A DNA stretch of 7,688 nucleotides from Lawsonibacter sp. (GCA_022798155.1 JAAWLY010000099.1:1-7688); one strand, 5' to 3'. Positions 1 through 6,294 are shown, numbered from the stretch's first letter. Notes: generated by a model from the sequence alone, not told the origin. Numbers and translations: made by a program.

Positions 1-507
1 CTGGACCTGTGCGCCGGCAGCGGCTGCGTGGGGCTGGCCATTGCCGCCAACGCCCCCGAGTGCCGGGTGGTGCTGGGCGAGCTGTCGGAGGGTGCTTTGC
101 GGGTGTGCAAGCAGAATGTCCGCCGCAGCGAGCTCAACGCCCGGGTCACCTGCCTGTCGGTAGACGCCCTGGAGTCCCCCAGCTCTACCCTGTGGGATTT
201 CGACGCCATTGTGTGCAACCCGCCCTATATCCCCTCCGGCGACATCGACGGGCTGGATGTGTCGGTGAAGGACTACGAGCCCCGCATGGCCCTGGACGGC
301 GGCACGGACGGCCTGGACTACTACCACGCCATTGCCGCCAAGTGGAAGTCCGCCCTGCGCCTGGGGGGCACCCTGATCTTCGAGGTGGGGCTGGGCCAGG
401 CCGTCGCCGTGGAAGAGATTTTGGAGAAAAACGGCTACGAGGACATTAAAGTCCTCCCCGATACCCAGAATATCCTCCGGGTGGTGGAGGGGACCGTCAA
501 CAATTGA
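1..507 (+). CDS. prmC: Release factor glutamine methyltransferase, 3' part (N-terminus off the window)
   Basis: The frame is open from base 1 and gives 168 residues before TGA. PrmC transfers a methyl group from S-adenosylmethionine to the glutamine of the GGQ motif in peptide release factors RF1 and RF2, a cytoplasmic reaction that improves translation termination. Visible residues 2-15 carry the SAM-binding motif I (DLCAGSGCVGLAIA). Visible residues 73-76 are NPPY, the glutamine-binding signature of N5-glutamine methyltransferases, followed by the family's YIPSGDI and YEPRMALDGG.DGLDYY blocks. The family is about 280 residues long, so roughly the first 110 residues (the helical release-factor-binding domain) lie outside. 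In many Clostridia the gene follows prfA, which cannot be checked here. HemK-like paralogues that modify other proteins are the main alternative, but the NPPY plus YEPR.AL context favours PrmC. The C-terminus is normal and there is no sign of damage. Confidence 0.93.
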   Translation: MDLCAGSGCVGLAIAANAPECRVVLGELSEGALRVCKQNVRRSELNARVTCLSVDALESPSSTLWDFDAIVCNPPYIPSGDIDGLDVSVKDYEPRMALDGGTDGLDYYHAIAAKWKSALRLGGTLIFEVGLGQAVAVEEILEKNGYEDIKVLPDTQNILRVVEGTVNN

Positions 508-510
508 AAA

Positions 511-526
511 GTCCGGTTTAACGGAC
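511..526 (+). repeat. Short inverted repeat between prmC and recA
   Basis: GTCCG (511-515) and CGGAC (522-526) are perfect inverted copies separated by six bases, starting four bases after the prmC stop codon. No run of T follows, so this is a poor intrinsic terminator. It could be a weak attenuating hairpin or an operator near the recA promoter. No function can be assigned from sequence alone. Confidence 0.35.
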
Positions 527-543
527 AGACAAACGTGTAATAT
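516..543 (+). promoter_or_regulatory. Possible recA promoter
   Basis: The AT-rich stretch between prmC and recA holds TAATAT (538-543), a candidate -10 box, with GTTTAA (516-521) 16 bases upstream as a weak -35. The boxes are poor matches to the sigma-A consensus, and the -35 overlaps the small inverted repeat at 511-526. No Bacillus/Clostridium-type LexA box (GAAC, four bases, GTTC) is visible between 508 and 599, so SOS control of recA from this spacer is not supported. A promoter here is plausible because the 92-base gap is the longest between the leftmost genes. Confidence 0.3.
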
Positions 544-599
544 ATGGGATGGAAAGAAGCCGGAGGCCCTGGCCGCGCCGGCGAGAAAGGATGATTCAT

Positions 600-1715
600 A
601 TGGCGAGCAAAAAACCTATGATCGAGTCGGCCGCGCCGGCCTCCGATAAAAAGAAGGCGCTGGAGACCGCCATGGCCCAGATCGAGCGGACCTACGGCAA
701 GGGCTCCATCATGCGCCTGGGAGAGAACACCGGCGTGGTGGTGGATTCCATCCCCACCGGCTCCCTGTCTCTGGATATCGCCCTGGGCATCGGCGGCGTG
801 CCCAAGGGCCGGATCATCGAGGTCTACGGCCCCGAGTCCTCCGGCAAAACCACCCTGGCCCTGCACATCGTGGCCGAGGCCCAGAAGCGGGGGGGCGAGG
901 TGGCCTTTATCGACGCCGAGCACGCCCTGGACCCCTCCTACGCCCGGGCCCTGGGGGTAGACATCGACTCCATGCTCATCTCCCAGCCCGACACCGGCGA
1001 GCAGGGCCTGGAGATCTGTGAGGCCCTGGTGCGCTCCGGGGCCATCGACGTGGTGGTGGTGGACTCCGTGGCCGCCCTGACCCCCCGGGCGGAGATCGAG
1101 GGCGACATGGGCGACAGCCATGTGGGCCTGCTGGCCCGGCTGATGAGCCAGGCCCTGCGCAAGCTGGCCGGCTCCATCGCCAAGACCAACTGCATTGTCA
1201 TTTTCATCAACCAGCTGCGGGAAAAGGTGGGGGTGCTGTACGGCAACCCGGAGGTGACCACCGGCGGCCGGGCGCTGAAGTTCTACTCCTCCGTCCGCAT
1301 CGACGTGCGCCGCATCGAGGCCATCAAGGAGAGCGGCGAGATCATCGGCAACCGCACCCGGGCCAAGATTGTCAAGAATAAGGTAGCGCCCCCCTTCCGG
1401 GAGGCGGAATTTGACATCCTATACGGCGAGGGCATCTCCAAGTGGGGCGAGATGGTGGACCTGGCCGTCAAGCTGGACATCATCCAGAAATCGGGCTCCT
1501 GGTTTGCTATGGGCGAGACCCGCATCGGCCAGGGCCGGGACGCCGCCAAGCAGTATCTGAGGGACAATCCCGAGATTGCCGCCGGTGTGGAGGATCAGGT
1601 CCGGGCCAACGCCTTCAAGCTGATGAGCAAGCAGTCCCAGATTGCCGCCAAGGCCGCCGGCCGGGCGGTGGACGTGTCCGCCGACGACTTTGACGACGGG
1701 TCGGACGAGGGATAA
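600..1715 (+). CDS. recA: Recombinase A
   Basis: RecA is the ATP-dependent strand-exchange protein of homologous recombination. It forms filaments on single-stranded DNA and stimulates LexA self-cleavage. The product is 371 residues. Walker A GPESSGKTT lies at 77-85 (Lys83), FIDAEHALDP with the catalytic Glu107 at 103-112, and Walker B VVVVDSVAAL at 151-160 (Asp155). The FINQLREKVGV block is at 202-212 and the loop-L2 GNPEVTTGGRALKF block at 215-228. The tail is acidic (DDFDDGSDE), as is usual for RecA. The ATG at 600 is preferred because AGAAAGG (584-590) sits nine bases upstream. An in-frame ATG at 591 directly abuts that element and a further one at 549 adds an atypical Arg-rich leader. 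The N-terminus is about 11 residues longer than E. coli RecA up to Walker A. The stop codon directly abuts the recX start codon. Confidence 0.98.
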   Translation: MASKKPMIESAAPASDKKKALETAMAQIERTYGKGSIMRLGENTGVVVDSIPTGSLSLDIALGIGGVPKGRIIEVYGPESSGKTTLALHIVAEAQKRGGEVAFIDAEHALDPSYARALGVDIDSMLISQPDTGEQGLEICEALVRSGAIDVVVVDSVAALTPRAEIEGDMGDSHVGLLARLMSQALRKLAGSIAKTNCIVIFINQLREKVGVLYGNPEVTTGGRALKFYSSVRIDVRRIEAIKESGEIIGNRTRAKIVKNKVAPPFREAEFDILYGEGISKWGEMVDLAVKLDIIQKSGSWFAMGETRIGQGRDAAKQYLRDNPEIAAGVEDQVRANAFKLMSKQSQIAAKAAGRAVDVSADDFDDGSDEG

Positions 1716-2336
1716 ATGGTTATTGAAGAATTAAAGCCCTCCAAGCGGGTGCGGGACCGGTGGCTGGCGGTGCTGGAGGACGGTTCCATTCTTCGGCTGA
1801 GCAAAAATCAGATCGCGGATTTCGCCCTCTACGCCGGCCGGGAGCTGTCGGACGAGGAAGCCGGCAGGCTGATGCAGGCCATCGAAAACGAAAATTTCCG
1901 CTCCTACGCTTTGCGGGTTGTAACGGACACCCCAAAATCCCGAAAAATGCTGCTGAAACTTCTGGAGAAAAAGGGCTGTCAGCCGGAGCAAGCAGAAGAA
2001 ATTGCCGGCTGGCTGGAAGAGATGGGGCTGCTCAATGACAGGCAGTACGCCGCCGATGTGGTAGAGCTCTATGTCCGGAAAGGCTATGGGGCGCGGAAAA
2101 TCCGGGACGAGCTCTACCGCCGGGGAGTGCCCCGGGAGCTGTGGGACGAGGCCTTGGGCCAGATCGGGGAGGAGGACAGCGCCGGCGCCATCGACGCCTT
2201 CCTGGAGAAGAAGCTCAAGGGCAGCCGCGATCCCAAGGACGTGAAGCGGGCCTCCGACGCCCTGGCCCGCCGGGGCTACCGGTGGCCTGAGATCAACGAC
2301 GCCCTGCGGCGCTACGGCATGGAGGTCTGGGACTAA
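1716..2336 (+). CDS. recX: Regulatory protein RecX
   Basis: RecX binds RecA filaments and modulates their extension and ATPase activity, acting as a brake or stabiliser depending on species. The 206-residue product fits the longer Firmicutes RecX form. An N-terminal segment rich in charged residues (1-60) precedes three tandem three-helix repeats. Recognisable family blocks are LLNDRQYA at 105-112 and KGYGARKIRDELYRRGV at 122-138, with a last repeat containing DALARRGYRWPEI at 181-193. The ATG immediately follows the recA TAA with no spacer. Its Shine-Dalgarno, GAGGG (1707-1711), lies inside the last recA codons, which suggests translational coupling and a fixed RecA:RecX ratio. The segment around 1890-1990 is locally more AT-rich than the rest, but the reading frame is intact. 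Identification rests on the repeats and on adjacency to recA. Confidence 0.93.
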   Translation: MVIEELKPSKRVRDRWLAVLEDGSILRLSKNQIADFALYAGRELSDEEAGRLMQAIENENFRSYALRVVTDTPKSRKMLLKLLEKKGCQPEQAEEIAGWLEEMGLLNDRQYAADVVELYVRKGYGARKIRDELYRRGVPRELWDEALGQIGEEDSAGAIDAFLEKKLKGSRDPKDVKRASDALARRGYRWPEINDALRRYGMEVWD

Positions 2337-2351
2337 AGATAAGATATAGGT

Positions 2352-2366
2352 GGAGGGAGTAGCGTG
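2352..2366 (+). promoter_or_regulatory. Strong ribosome binding site and GTG start of the original endonuclease frame
   Basis: GGAGGGAG (2352-2359) is followed by a GTG at 2364, seven bases after the GGAGG core. This is the only good initiation signal between recX and the methyltransferase. It points to the frame that reads MEQWRKLLPDSIADKYEFYNFK, not to the ATG at 2410, which has no purine-rich element upstream. It therefore marks the ancestral start of the endonuclease gene. Confidence 0.65.
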
Positions 2367-2471
2367 GAACAATGGAGAAAGTTGCTTCCCGATAGCATAG
2401 CTGACAAGTATGAATTTTATAATTTTAAAGGAATTTGCGCTAAAAGAATTTATCAGTGGACACAAGATTGA
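2364..2471 (+). pseudogene. N-terminal remnant of a BglII/BstYI-family restriction endonuclease
   Basis: From the GTG at 2364 the frame reads 35 codons and stops at TGA 2469-2471. The first 22 residues (LLPDSIADKYEFYNFK core) resemble, from memory of the family, the N-terminus of BglII/BstYI-type endonucleases, where a LP...YE.... segment opens the protein. The residues after that are only a shifted reading of the downstream catalytic fragment, so the homologous part probably ends near 2427-2437. The expected central segment, probably several tens of residues that lie between this N-terminus and the catalytic motif, is absent. Together with the fragment at 2410-2790 this looks like one gene broken by an internal deletion that also changed frame. 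The N-terminal homology is the least certain part of this reading because the segment is short. Confidence 0.5.
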
Positions 2472-2790
2472 TTACGTCAAAGGAAATGTTGCCATTGATA
2501 TGGAGTGGAACAGCAAAGATCAAACATTTGATCGGGACCTGTATGCATTTCGAACGTTTTACGAGTGTGGAGTTATTACCTGCGGTGTAATTATAACCCG
2601 CAGTGAATCGATGAATAGTATTTTTTCCGCATTGGGCGGCGAAGTAAAAAAGAAATATGGGGCGAGTACAACTTGGATGGGAAAGCTGCTTCCCCATATC
2701 CATGCGCGTAGGCATGGCGGATGCCCGTTGTTAGTTATAGGAATGACACCGGCTACGGTTTCTGATTGGATAGGTGAATTATCATGTTAG
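2410..2790 (+). CDS. C-terminal catalytic fragment of a BglII/BstYI-family type II restriction endonuclease (probable pseudogene part)
   Basis: This 126-codon frame carries the conserved core of a PD-(D/E)XK-type endonuclease related to the BglII (AGATCT) and BstYI (RGATCY) family. Residues 18-33 read HKIDYVKGNVAIDMEW. Asp21, Asp30 and Glu32 match the D-x8-(E/D)-x-(E/Q) spacing of the BstYI active site. Family blocks WNSKDQTFDRDLYAFR, GVIITRS, YGASTTWMGKLLP and GGCPLLVIGMTP follow, and the C-terminal end looks complete. Only about 15 residues precede the motif, whereas intact members are roughly 200 residues or more, so the N-terminal structural part is missing. The ATG at 2410 lacks a Shine-Dalgarno, and the frame upstream is closed by TAG at 2398. 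Better initiation occurs at GTG 2364 in another frame. The fragment overlaps the methyltransferase start by seven bases, the usual tight arrangement of a restriction-modification pair. An active nuclease is unlikely. Family assignment is fairly secure; target specificity is unknown. Confidence 0.75.
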   Translation: MNFIILKEFALKEFISGHKIDYVKGNVAIDMEWNSKDQTFDRDLYAFRTFYECGVITCGVIITRSESMNSIFSALGGEVKKKYGASTTWMGKLLPHIHARRHGGCPLLVIGMTPATVSDWIGELSC

Positions 2791-3443
2791 AAAAAGATAG
2801 TTTATATCATAAAAAACATGAATTAATTCAGTTCTGTGCGGGGGCAAAATTTAAAACGATTTTGGCGGATCCTCCGTGGCAGTTTCAAAATCGAACGGGG
2901 AAGATGGCTCCGGAGCATAAGCGGCTAAATCGTTATCCAACCATGAAACTGGATGAGATTAAACAATTGCCCGTTGCGGAAGTTGCGGAAGAACACAGCC
3001 ATTTGTATTTGTGGGTTCCAAATGCCTTGCTGCCAGAGGGATTGGAAGTTATGAGAGCCTGGGGCTTTCAGTATAAGACAAATATTATATGGGAGAAAGT
3101 ACGGAAAGACGGCGGCCCGGACGGGCGCGGAGTGGGGTTTTATTTCCGTAATGTGACAGAGATGCTGCTTTTTGGTGTTAGAGGCGGCAGTATTAGGACA
3201 TTGGCACCAGCCCGTACCCAAGTGAATCTGATGAATCTGATTCGTTCTCAGAAACGTGAACACTCTCGAAAGCCAGATGAGATGGTTGCCTTAATCGAAG
3301 CATGTAGTCCAGGTCCCTATTTGGAGCTTTTTGCCCGGGGGGAGCGGGAAGGGTGGACGCTTTGGGGCAATCAGGCGAATGAGGCCTATGCGCCCGATTG
3401 GCCAACTTATGCCGGGGCGGAAACACAGGCAATTGCACGATAA
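2784..3443 (+). CDS. MT-A70 family DNA (adenine-N6) methyltransferase of the restriction-modification remnant
   Basis: The 219-residue product is a complete MT-A70-family enzyme expected to methylate adenine N6 in DNA using S-adenosylmethionine. It would originally have protected the host against the partner endonuclease. The catalytic tetrad DPPW is at 29-32, followed by a YPTMKLDEIKQLPV block at 51-64 and HLYLWVPN at 73-80. WGFQYKT.I.W lies at 93-103, and the SAM-binding motif of this permuted class sits near the C-terminus: HSRKPDE at 160-166, LELFARG at 180-186 and GW..WGNQ at 190-197. The ATG at 2784 has its own AGGTGA (2772-2777) six bases upstream, within the endonuclease fragment, so its translation need not depend on the broken gene. 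Upstream parts are AT-rich compared with recA and rimO, consistent with horizontal acquisition. A phage-type orphan methyltransferase is an alternative, but the adjoining endonuclease fragment argues for a former type II system. Its recognition sequence cannot be read from the protein. Confidence 0.9.
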   Translation: MLEKDSLYHKKHELIQFCAGAKFKTILADPPWQFQNRTGKMAPEHKRLNRYPTMKLDEIKQLPVAEVAEEHSHLYLWVPNALLPEGLEVMRAWGFQYKTNIIWEKVRKDGGPDGRGVGFYFRNVTEMLLFGVRGGSIRTLAPARTQVNLMNLIRSQKREHSRKPDEMVALIEACSPGPYLELFARGEREGWTLWGNQANEAYAPDWPTYAGAETQAIAR

Positions 3444-3469
3444 AAGAGTTTTGAAATTGGAGCGTTACC

Positions 3470-4795
3470 ATGCCATATAAAGTTGCGTTTATCTCCCTTG
3501 GCTGCGCCAAGAATCTGGTGAACACCGAGCAGATGATGGCCCTGTGCCGGGCGGCGGGGCATACCGTCACCGGCGAGGCGGCGGGGGCCGACGTGGCGGT
3601 GCTGAACACCTGCGGGTTTATCGAGTCGGCCAAGAGCGAGGCCATCGACAATATTATCGCCCTGGGGGAGCTGAAACAGGCCGGCAAGCTGAAAAAGCTG
3701 CTGGTGGCCGGCTGCCTCACCCAGCGCTACCCGGAGGACATCCGCACGGAGCTGCCCGAGGTGGACGGCATGCTGGGCACCGGGAGCTACACCGACGTGG
3801 TGGCCGCCGTGGAAGGGCTGATGGCGGGGGAGAGGCCGGAATATTTTTCCGACATCCACCGTACCTATGAGGACGGGGAGCGGCTGGTGACCACCCCGCC
3901 CTACACCGCCTTTTTAAAAATCGCCGAGGGGTGCTCCAACGGCTGTGCCTTCTGCATCATCCCCAAGCTGCGGGGGAAGTACCGCAGCCGCTCCCTGGAG
4001 GCCCTGCTGGCCGAGGCGAAAAAGCTGGCCGCCTCCGGGGTGAAGGAGCTCATTGTCATCGCCCAGGACATCACCCGCTACGGCCTGGACCTGCCGGAGA
4101 AAACCTCTCTGGCCCGGCTGCTGCGGGAGCTGTGTCAGCTGGACTTTCACTGGATTCGCCTGCACTACCTCTACCCGGAGGCCATCACCGACGAGCTGAT
4201 TCAGGTGATTGCCGGTGAGCCCAAAATCCTTCACTACCTGGATATCCCCATCCAGCACTGCAACGACGCCATTTTGAAGGCCATGCGCCGCCGGAACACC
4301 CGGGCGGAGCTGGAGGAGCTTTTCGCAAAGCTGCGTTCCGCCATACCGGATTTGGTTATCCGTACCTCCCTGATCTGCGGCCTGCCTGGAGAGGGGGAGG
4401 GGGAGTTTGAGGAGCTGTGCCAGTTCCTCCAGGAGCAGAAGCTCCAGCGGGTGGGGGTGTTCCAGTTCTCCCCGGAGGAGGGCACCCTGGCCGCCGCCAT
4501 GGAAAATCAGGTGGACGGCGACGTGGCCGCCCGGCGAGTGGAGCTGGTGGTGGACCTGCAGTCCCGGATTATGGACGGGTACAACGAGGAGCGGCTGGGT
4601 ACGGTGATGGAGGTGCTGTGCGAGGGCTTCGACAGCGGCGAGGGCTGCTATGTGGGCCGCACCTACGCCGACTCGGTGGACATCGACGGCCGGGTGCTCT
4701 TTACCGCCGCCGGGCTGGTCCCGGCCGGGGAGTTTGTCAACGTAAGAATAACCGGGGTCTCCGACGGGGATCTGACGGGCGAGATTGAGGAGTGA
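3470..4795 (+). CDS. rimO: Ribosomal protein S12 methylthiotransferase RimO
   Basis: RimO is a radical-SAM enzyme with two 4Fe-4S clusters that adds a methylthio group to a conserved aspartate of ribosomal protein S12. At 441 residues the protein is full length. The N-terminal UPF0004 domain (about 1-120) supplies cluster ligands Cys12 (SLGCAKN), Cys48 (NTCGF) and Cys82 (AGCLTQ). The radical-SAM domain carries CSNGCAFC at 155-162 with Cys155, Cys159 and Cys162, followed by IIPKLRGKYRSR. The segment from about 375 to the end fits a TRAM domain. LGCAKNLVNTE and the ESAK.EAI block are typical of RimO, rather than of MiaB or MtaB, which modify tRNA. The ATG at 3470 follows GGAG (3459-3462) by seven bases. 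The gene begins 26 bases after the methyltransferase and returns to the high-GC composition of recA. Its TGA lies four bases before the pgsA start, indicating coupled translation. Confidence 0.95.
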   Translation: MPYKVAFISLGCAKNLVNTEQMMALCRAAGHTVTGEAAGADVAVLNTCGFIESAKSEAIDNIIALGELKQAGKLKKLLVAGCLTQRYPEDIRTELPEVDGMLGTGSYTDVVAAVEGLMAGERPEYFSDIHRTYEDGERLVTTPPYTAFLKIAEGCSNGCAFCIIPKLRGKYRSRSLEALLAEAKKLAASGVKELIVIAQDITRYGLDLPEKTSLARLLRELCQLDFHWIRLHYLYPEAITDELIQVIAGEPKILHYLDIPIQHCNDAILKAMRRRNTRAELEELFAKLRSAIPDLVIRTSLICGLPGEGEGEFEELCQFLQEQKLQRVGVFQFSPEEGTLAAAMENQVDGDVAARRVELVVDLQSRIMDGYNEERLGTVMEVLCEGFDSGEGCYVGRTYADSVDIDGRVLFTAAGLVPAGEFVNVRITGVSDGDLTGEIEE

Positions 4796-4799
4796 TACC

Positions 4800-5360
4800 A
4801 TGCCAATGAATACTGCCAACAAGCTGACCATCCTGCGGGTGGTGATGATCCCCGCCTTTTTGCTGGTGCTGTACTTAGATGTGCCCTGCGCCAACTACTG
4901 GGCCCTGGCCATCTTCGCCGCCGCCAGCGTGACGGATACCCTGGACGGCTACATTGCCCGGCACTACAACCAGATCACCGACTTCGGCAAGTTTATGGAC
5001 CCCCTCGCCGACAAATGTCTGGTGGTGGCCGCCATGCTGTGGTTTGTGGAGGCGGGCCAGATGCCCGCCTGGGCCCTGCTGGTTGTCATCATCCGGGAGT
5101 TTGGCGTTTCGGGGCTGCGGATGGTGGCCGCCGACAAGGGCCGGGTCATCGCCGCCGGCTGGTCGGGGAAGGTGAAGACGGCCGCCACCATGGTGTGCGT
5201 CTGCATCATGCTGATTATCAGCCCCCTGGTGTACTCCGGGGGCGGAAACTGGGCGTCGGCGCTCAATCTGATCTGCATTGCCGTCATTGTGCTGACTACC
5301 ATCTACTCCGGGGTGGAATACTTTATGAAGAACGCGGATATTCTGGCTGAGGCCAAATGA
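4800..5360 (+). CDS. pgsA: CDP-diacylglycerol--glycerol-3-phosphate 3-phosphatidyltransferase
   Basis: PgsA is an integral membrane enzyme that joins CDP-diacylglycerol and sn-glycerol-3-phosphate to give phosphatidylglycerol-phosphate, the committed step to phosphatidylglycerol and cardiolipin. The 186-residue protein has the complete CDP-alcohol phosphotransferase signature, D-x2-DG-x2-AR-x8-G-x3-D-x3-D. It is seen as Asp46, Asp49-Gly50, Ala53-Arg54, Gly63, Asp67 and Asp71. Hydrophobic segments at about 9-26, 32-45, 72-84, 89-100, 128-142 and 153-170 fit the expected six-helix fold. The N-terminal MNTANKLTILRVVMIPAF block is characteristic of PgsA. The ATG at 4800 is chosen because GAGGAG (4787-4792) is seven bases upstream; an in-frame TTG at 4785 overlaps that element. 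rimO next to pgsA is a common Firmicutes order. Other CDP-alcohol transferases such as phosphatidylserine synthase are less likely. Confidence 0.95.
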   Translation: MPMNTANKLTILRVVMIPAFLLVLYLDVPCANYWALAIFAAASVTDTLDGYIARHYNQITDFGKFMDPLADKCLVVAAMLWFVEAGQMPAWALLVVIIREFGVSGLRMVAADKGRVIAAGWSGKVKTAATMVCVCIMLIISPLVYSGGGNWASALNLICIAVIVLTTIYSGVEYFMKNADILAEAK

Positions 5361-5373
5361 GAGGGAGACGCCC

Positions 5374-6252
5374 ATGACAAAGTCAAACCAACAGGCCGGG
5401 CTGAGGGAGTTTATCGTCCGGGTGGGGACGATTGCCCTGTCCTCCCTGATTGTAGCAGTGAACCTGAAGAGCTTTGTGGCGGCGGGGGACCTGTTCCCCG
5501 GGGGATTTACCGGCATTACCCGCCTGATCCAGCGGTGCGCCCTGGAATTTGCCGGGGTGGAGCTGCCCTTCGGCCCCATTAACCTGGTGCTCAATGCCGT
5601 TCCCGCCTTCATCAGCTTTAAGCTGGTGGGCAAGCGTTTTACCCTGTATTCCTGCCTGTCCATTTTTCTGACCAGCGTCTTCACCGACCTGGTGCCCGCC
5701 CTGGACATCACCGAGGATGTCCTGCTCATCTGCATTTTCGGCGGGATTGTGGGCGGGTTTGCCAACTCCCTGTGCCTCCATGTGCGGGTGACCACCGGCG
5801 GCACGGATTTCATTGCCATCGCCCTGTCAGAGCGGAAAAATGTGGACGCCTGGAGCTATATTTTCTGCGGCAATGTGGTGCTGCTATTGATTGCCGGCTA
5901 TCTGTTCGGCTGGGACAGGGCGCTGTATTCCATGCTGTACCAGTACGCTTCCACCCAAGTCATCAAGACCATGGACCCGGATAGCCGGCAGGCCACCCTG
6001 CTGATCGTTACCGGACGGGAGACCGCGGGCGGTGTGTGCGCCCAGATTCAGGACACCCACCACACCGCCACCCTCATCGAGGGGGTGGGGCTGTACAACG
6101 GGGACCCCTGCGTGATGATCTACTCCGTGGTGGCCGACAGCGAGGTGCGCTCTCTGGCCCGGAAGATCCGCCACTCCGACCCCAAGGCCTTTGTCAACGT
6201 TCTGCGTACCCAGCGGGTAGTGGGAAAGTTCTACCGAAGACCGAGAGATTAG
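5374..6252 (+). CDS. YitT family membrane protein with C-terminal DUF2179 domain
   Basis: The 292-residue product matches the YitT family: an N-terminal integral membrane part followed by a small soluble DUF2179 domain. Hydrophobic segments lie at about 15-36, 67-84, 92-110, 114-135 and 160-180. Family-typical polar/glycine motifs are DLFPGGFTGITRL at 39-51 and VTTGGTDFIAIALS at 139-152. The soluble domain spans about 205-285 (TLLIVTGRETAGGVCAQIQ through FVNVLRTQRVVGKF). Substrate and physiological role are not established for the family, although a transport or sensory role is often suggested. GAGGGAG (5361-5367) lies six bases before the ATG, and only 13 bases separate the gene from pgsA, so it is probably the last gene of the rimO-pgsA transcript. 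A strong hairpin follows nine bases after its stop codon. Confidence 0.88.
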   Translation: MTKSNQQAGLREFIVRVGTIALSSLIVAVNLKSFVAAGDLFPGGFTGITRLIQRCALEFAGVELPFGPINLVLNAVPAFISFKLVGKRFTLYSCLSIFLTSVFTDLVPALDITEDVLLICIFGGIVGGFANSLCLHVRVTTGGTDFIAIALSERKNVDAWSYIFCGNVVLLLIAGYLFGWDRALYSMLYQYASTQVIKTMDPDSRQATLLIVTGRETAGGVCAQIQDTHHTATLIEGVGLYNGDPCVMIYSVVADSEVRSLARKIRHSDPKAFVNVLRTQRVVGKFYRRPRD

Positions 6253-6260
6253 AAGGATAA

Positions 6261-6294
6261 AAAGCGTCCCTCAACGAAAGCTGAGGGGCGCTTT
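6261..6294 (+). terminator. Hairpin terminator between convergent genes, probably bidirectional
   Basis: AAAGCGTCCCTCA (6261-6273) pairs with TGAGGGGCGCTTT (6282-6294), giving a 13-bp stem with one G-T wobble and an eight-base loop. On the plus strand the stem ends in TTT followed by GTCAATTCT, a modest T-rich tail, just after the yitT-type gene. On the minus strand the complement of the A-tract (ATAAAAAG) gives a TTTTTAT tail, a better intrinsic terminator for the leftward AraC-family gene. Both transcripts converge here. Confidence 0.85.

Noticed and set aside
9..449. Overlapping 146-codon plus-strand frame inside prmC
   Set aside because: It is an Arg/Gly-rich translation out of frame with the conserved methyltransferase motifs.
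435..1121. Long open frame on the minus strand across recA
   Set aside because: It is antisense to the strongly conserved recA, its protein is a His/Gly-rich low-complexity string typical of high-GC shadow frames, and no ribosome binding site or domain is visible.
2420..2440. Programmed ribosomal frameshift joining the two endonuclease fragments
   Set aside because: The change needed is +1, not the common -1 slippage. No convincing slippery site or downstream hairpin was seen, and a frameshift would still leave the central part of the protein missing. A deletion explains it better.
2337..3469. Insertion sequence or prophage carrying the restriction-modification genes
   Set aside because: No transposase, integrase, terminal inverted repeats or target-site duplication could be found at either border.
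3914..4894. 326-codon open frame on the minus strand across rimO
   Set aside because: It is a product of GC-rich codon use in rimO; the translation has no recognisable family and rimO itself is full length and conserved.
4875..5819. 314-codon open frame on the minus strand across pgsA and the YitT-family gene
   Set aside because: It covers two real genes in antisense and has no domain pattern or plausible start signal.
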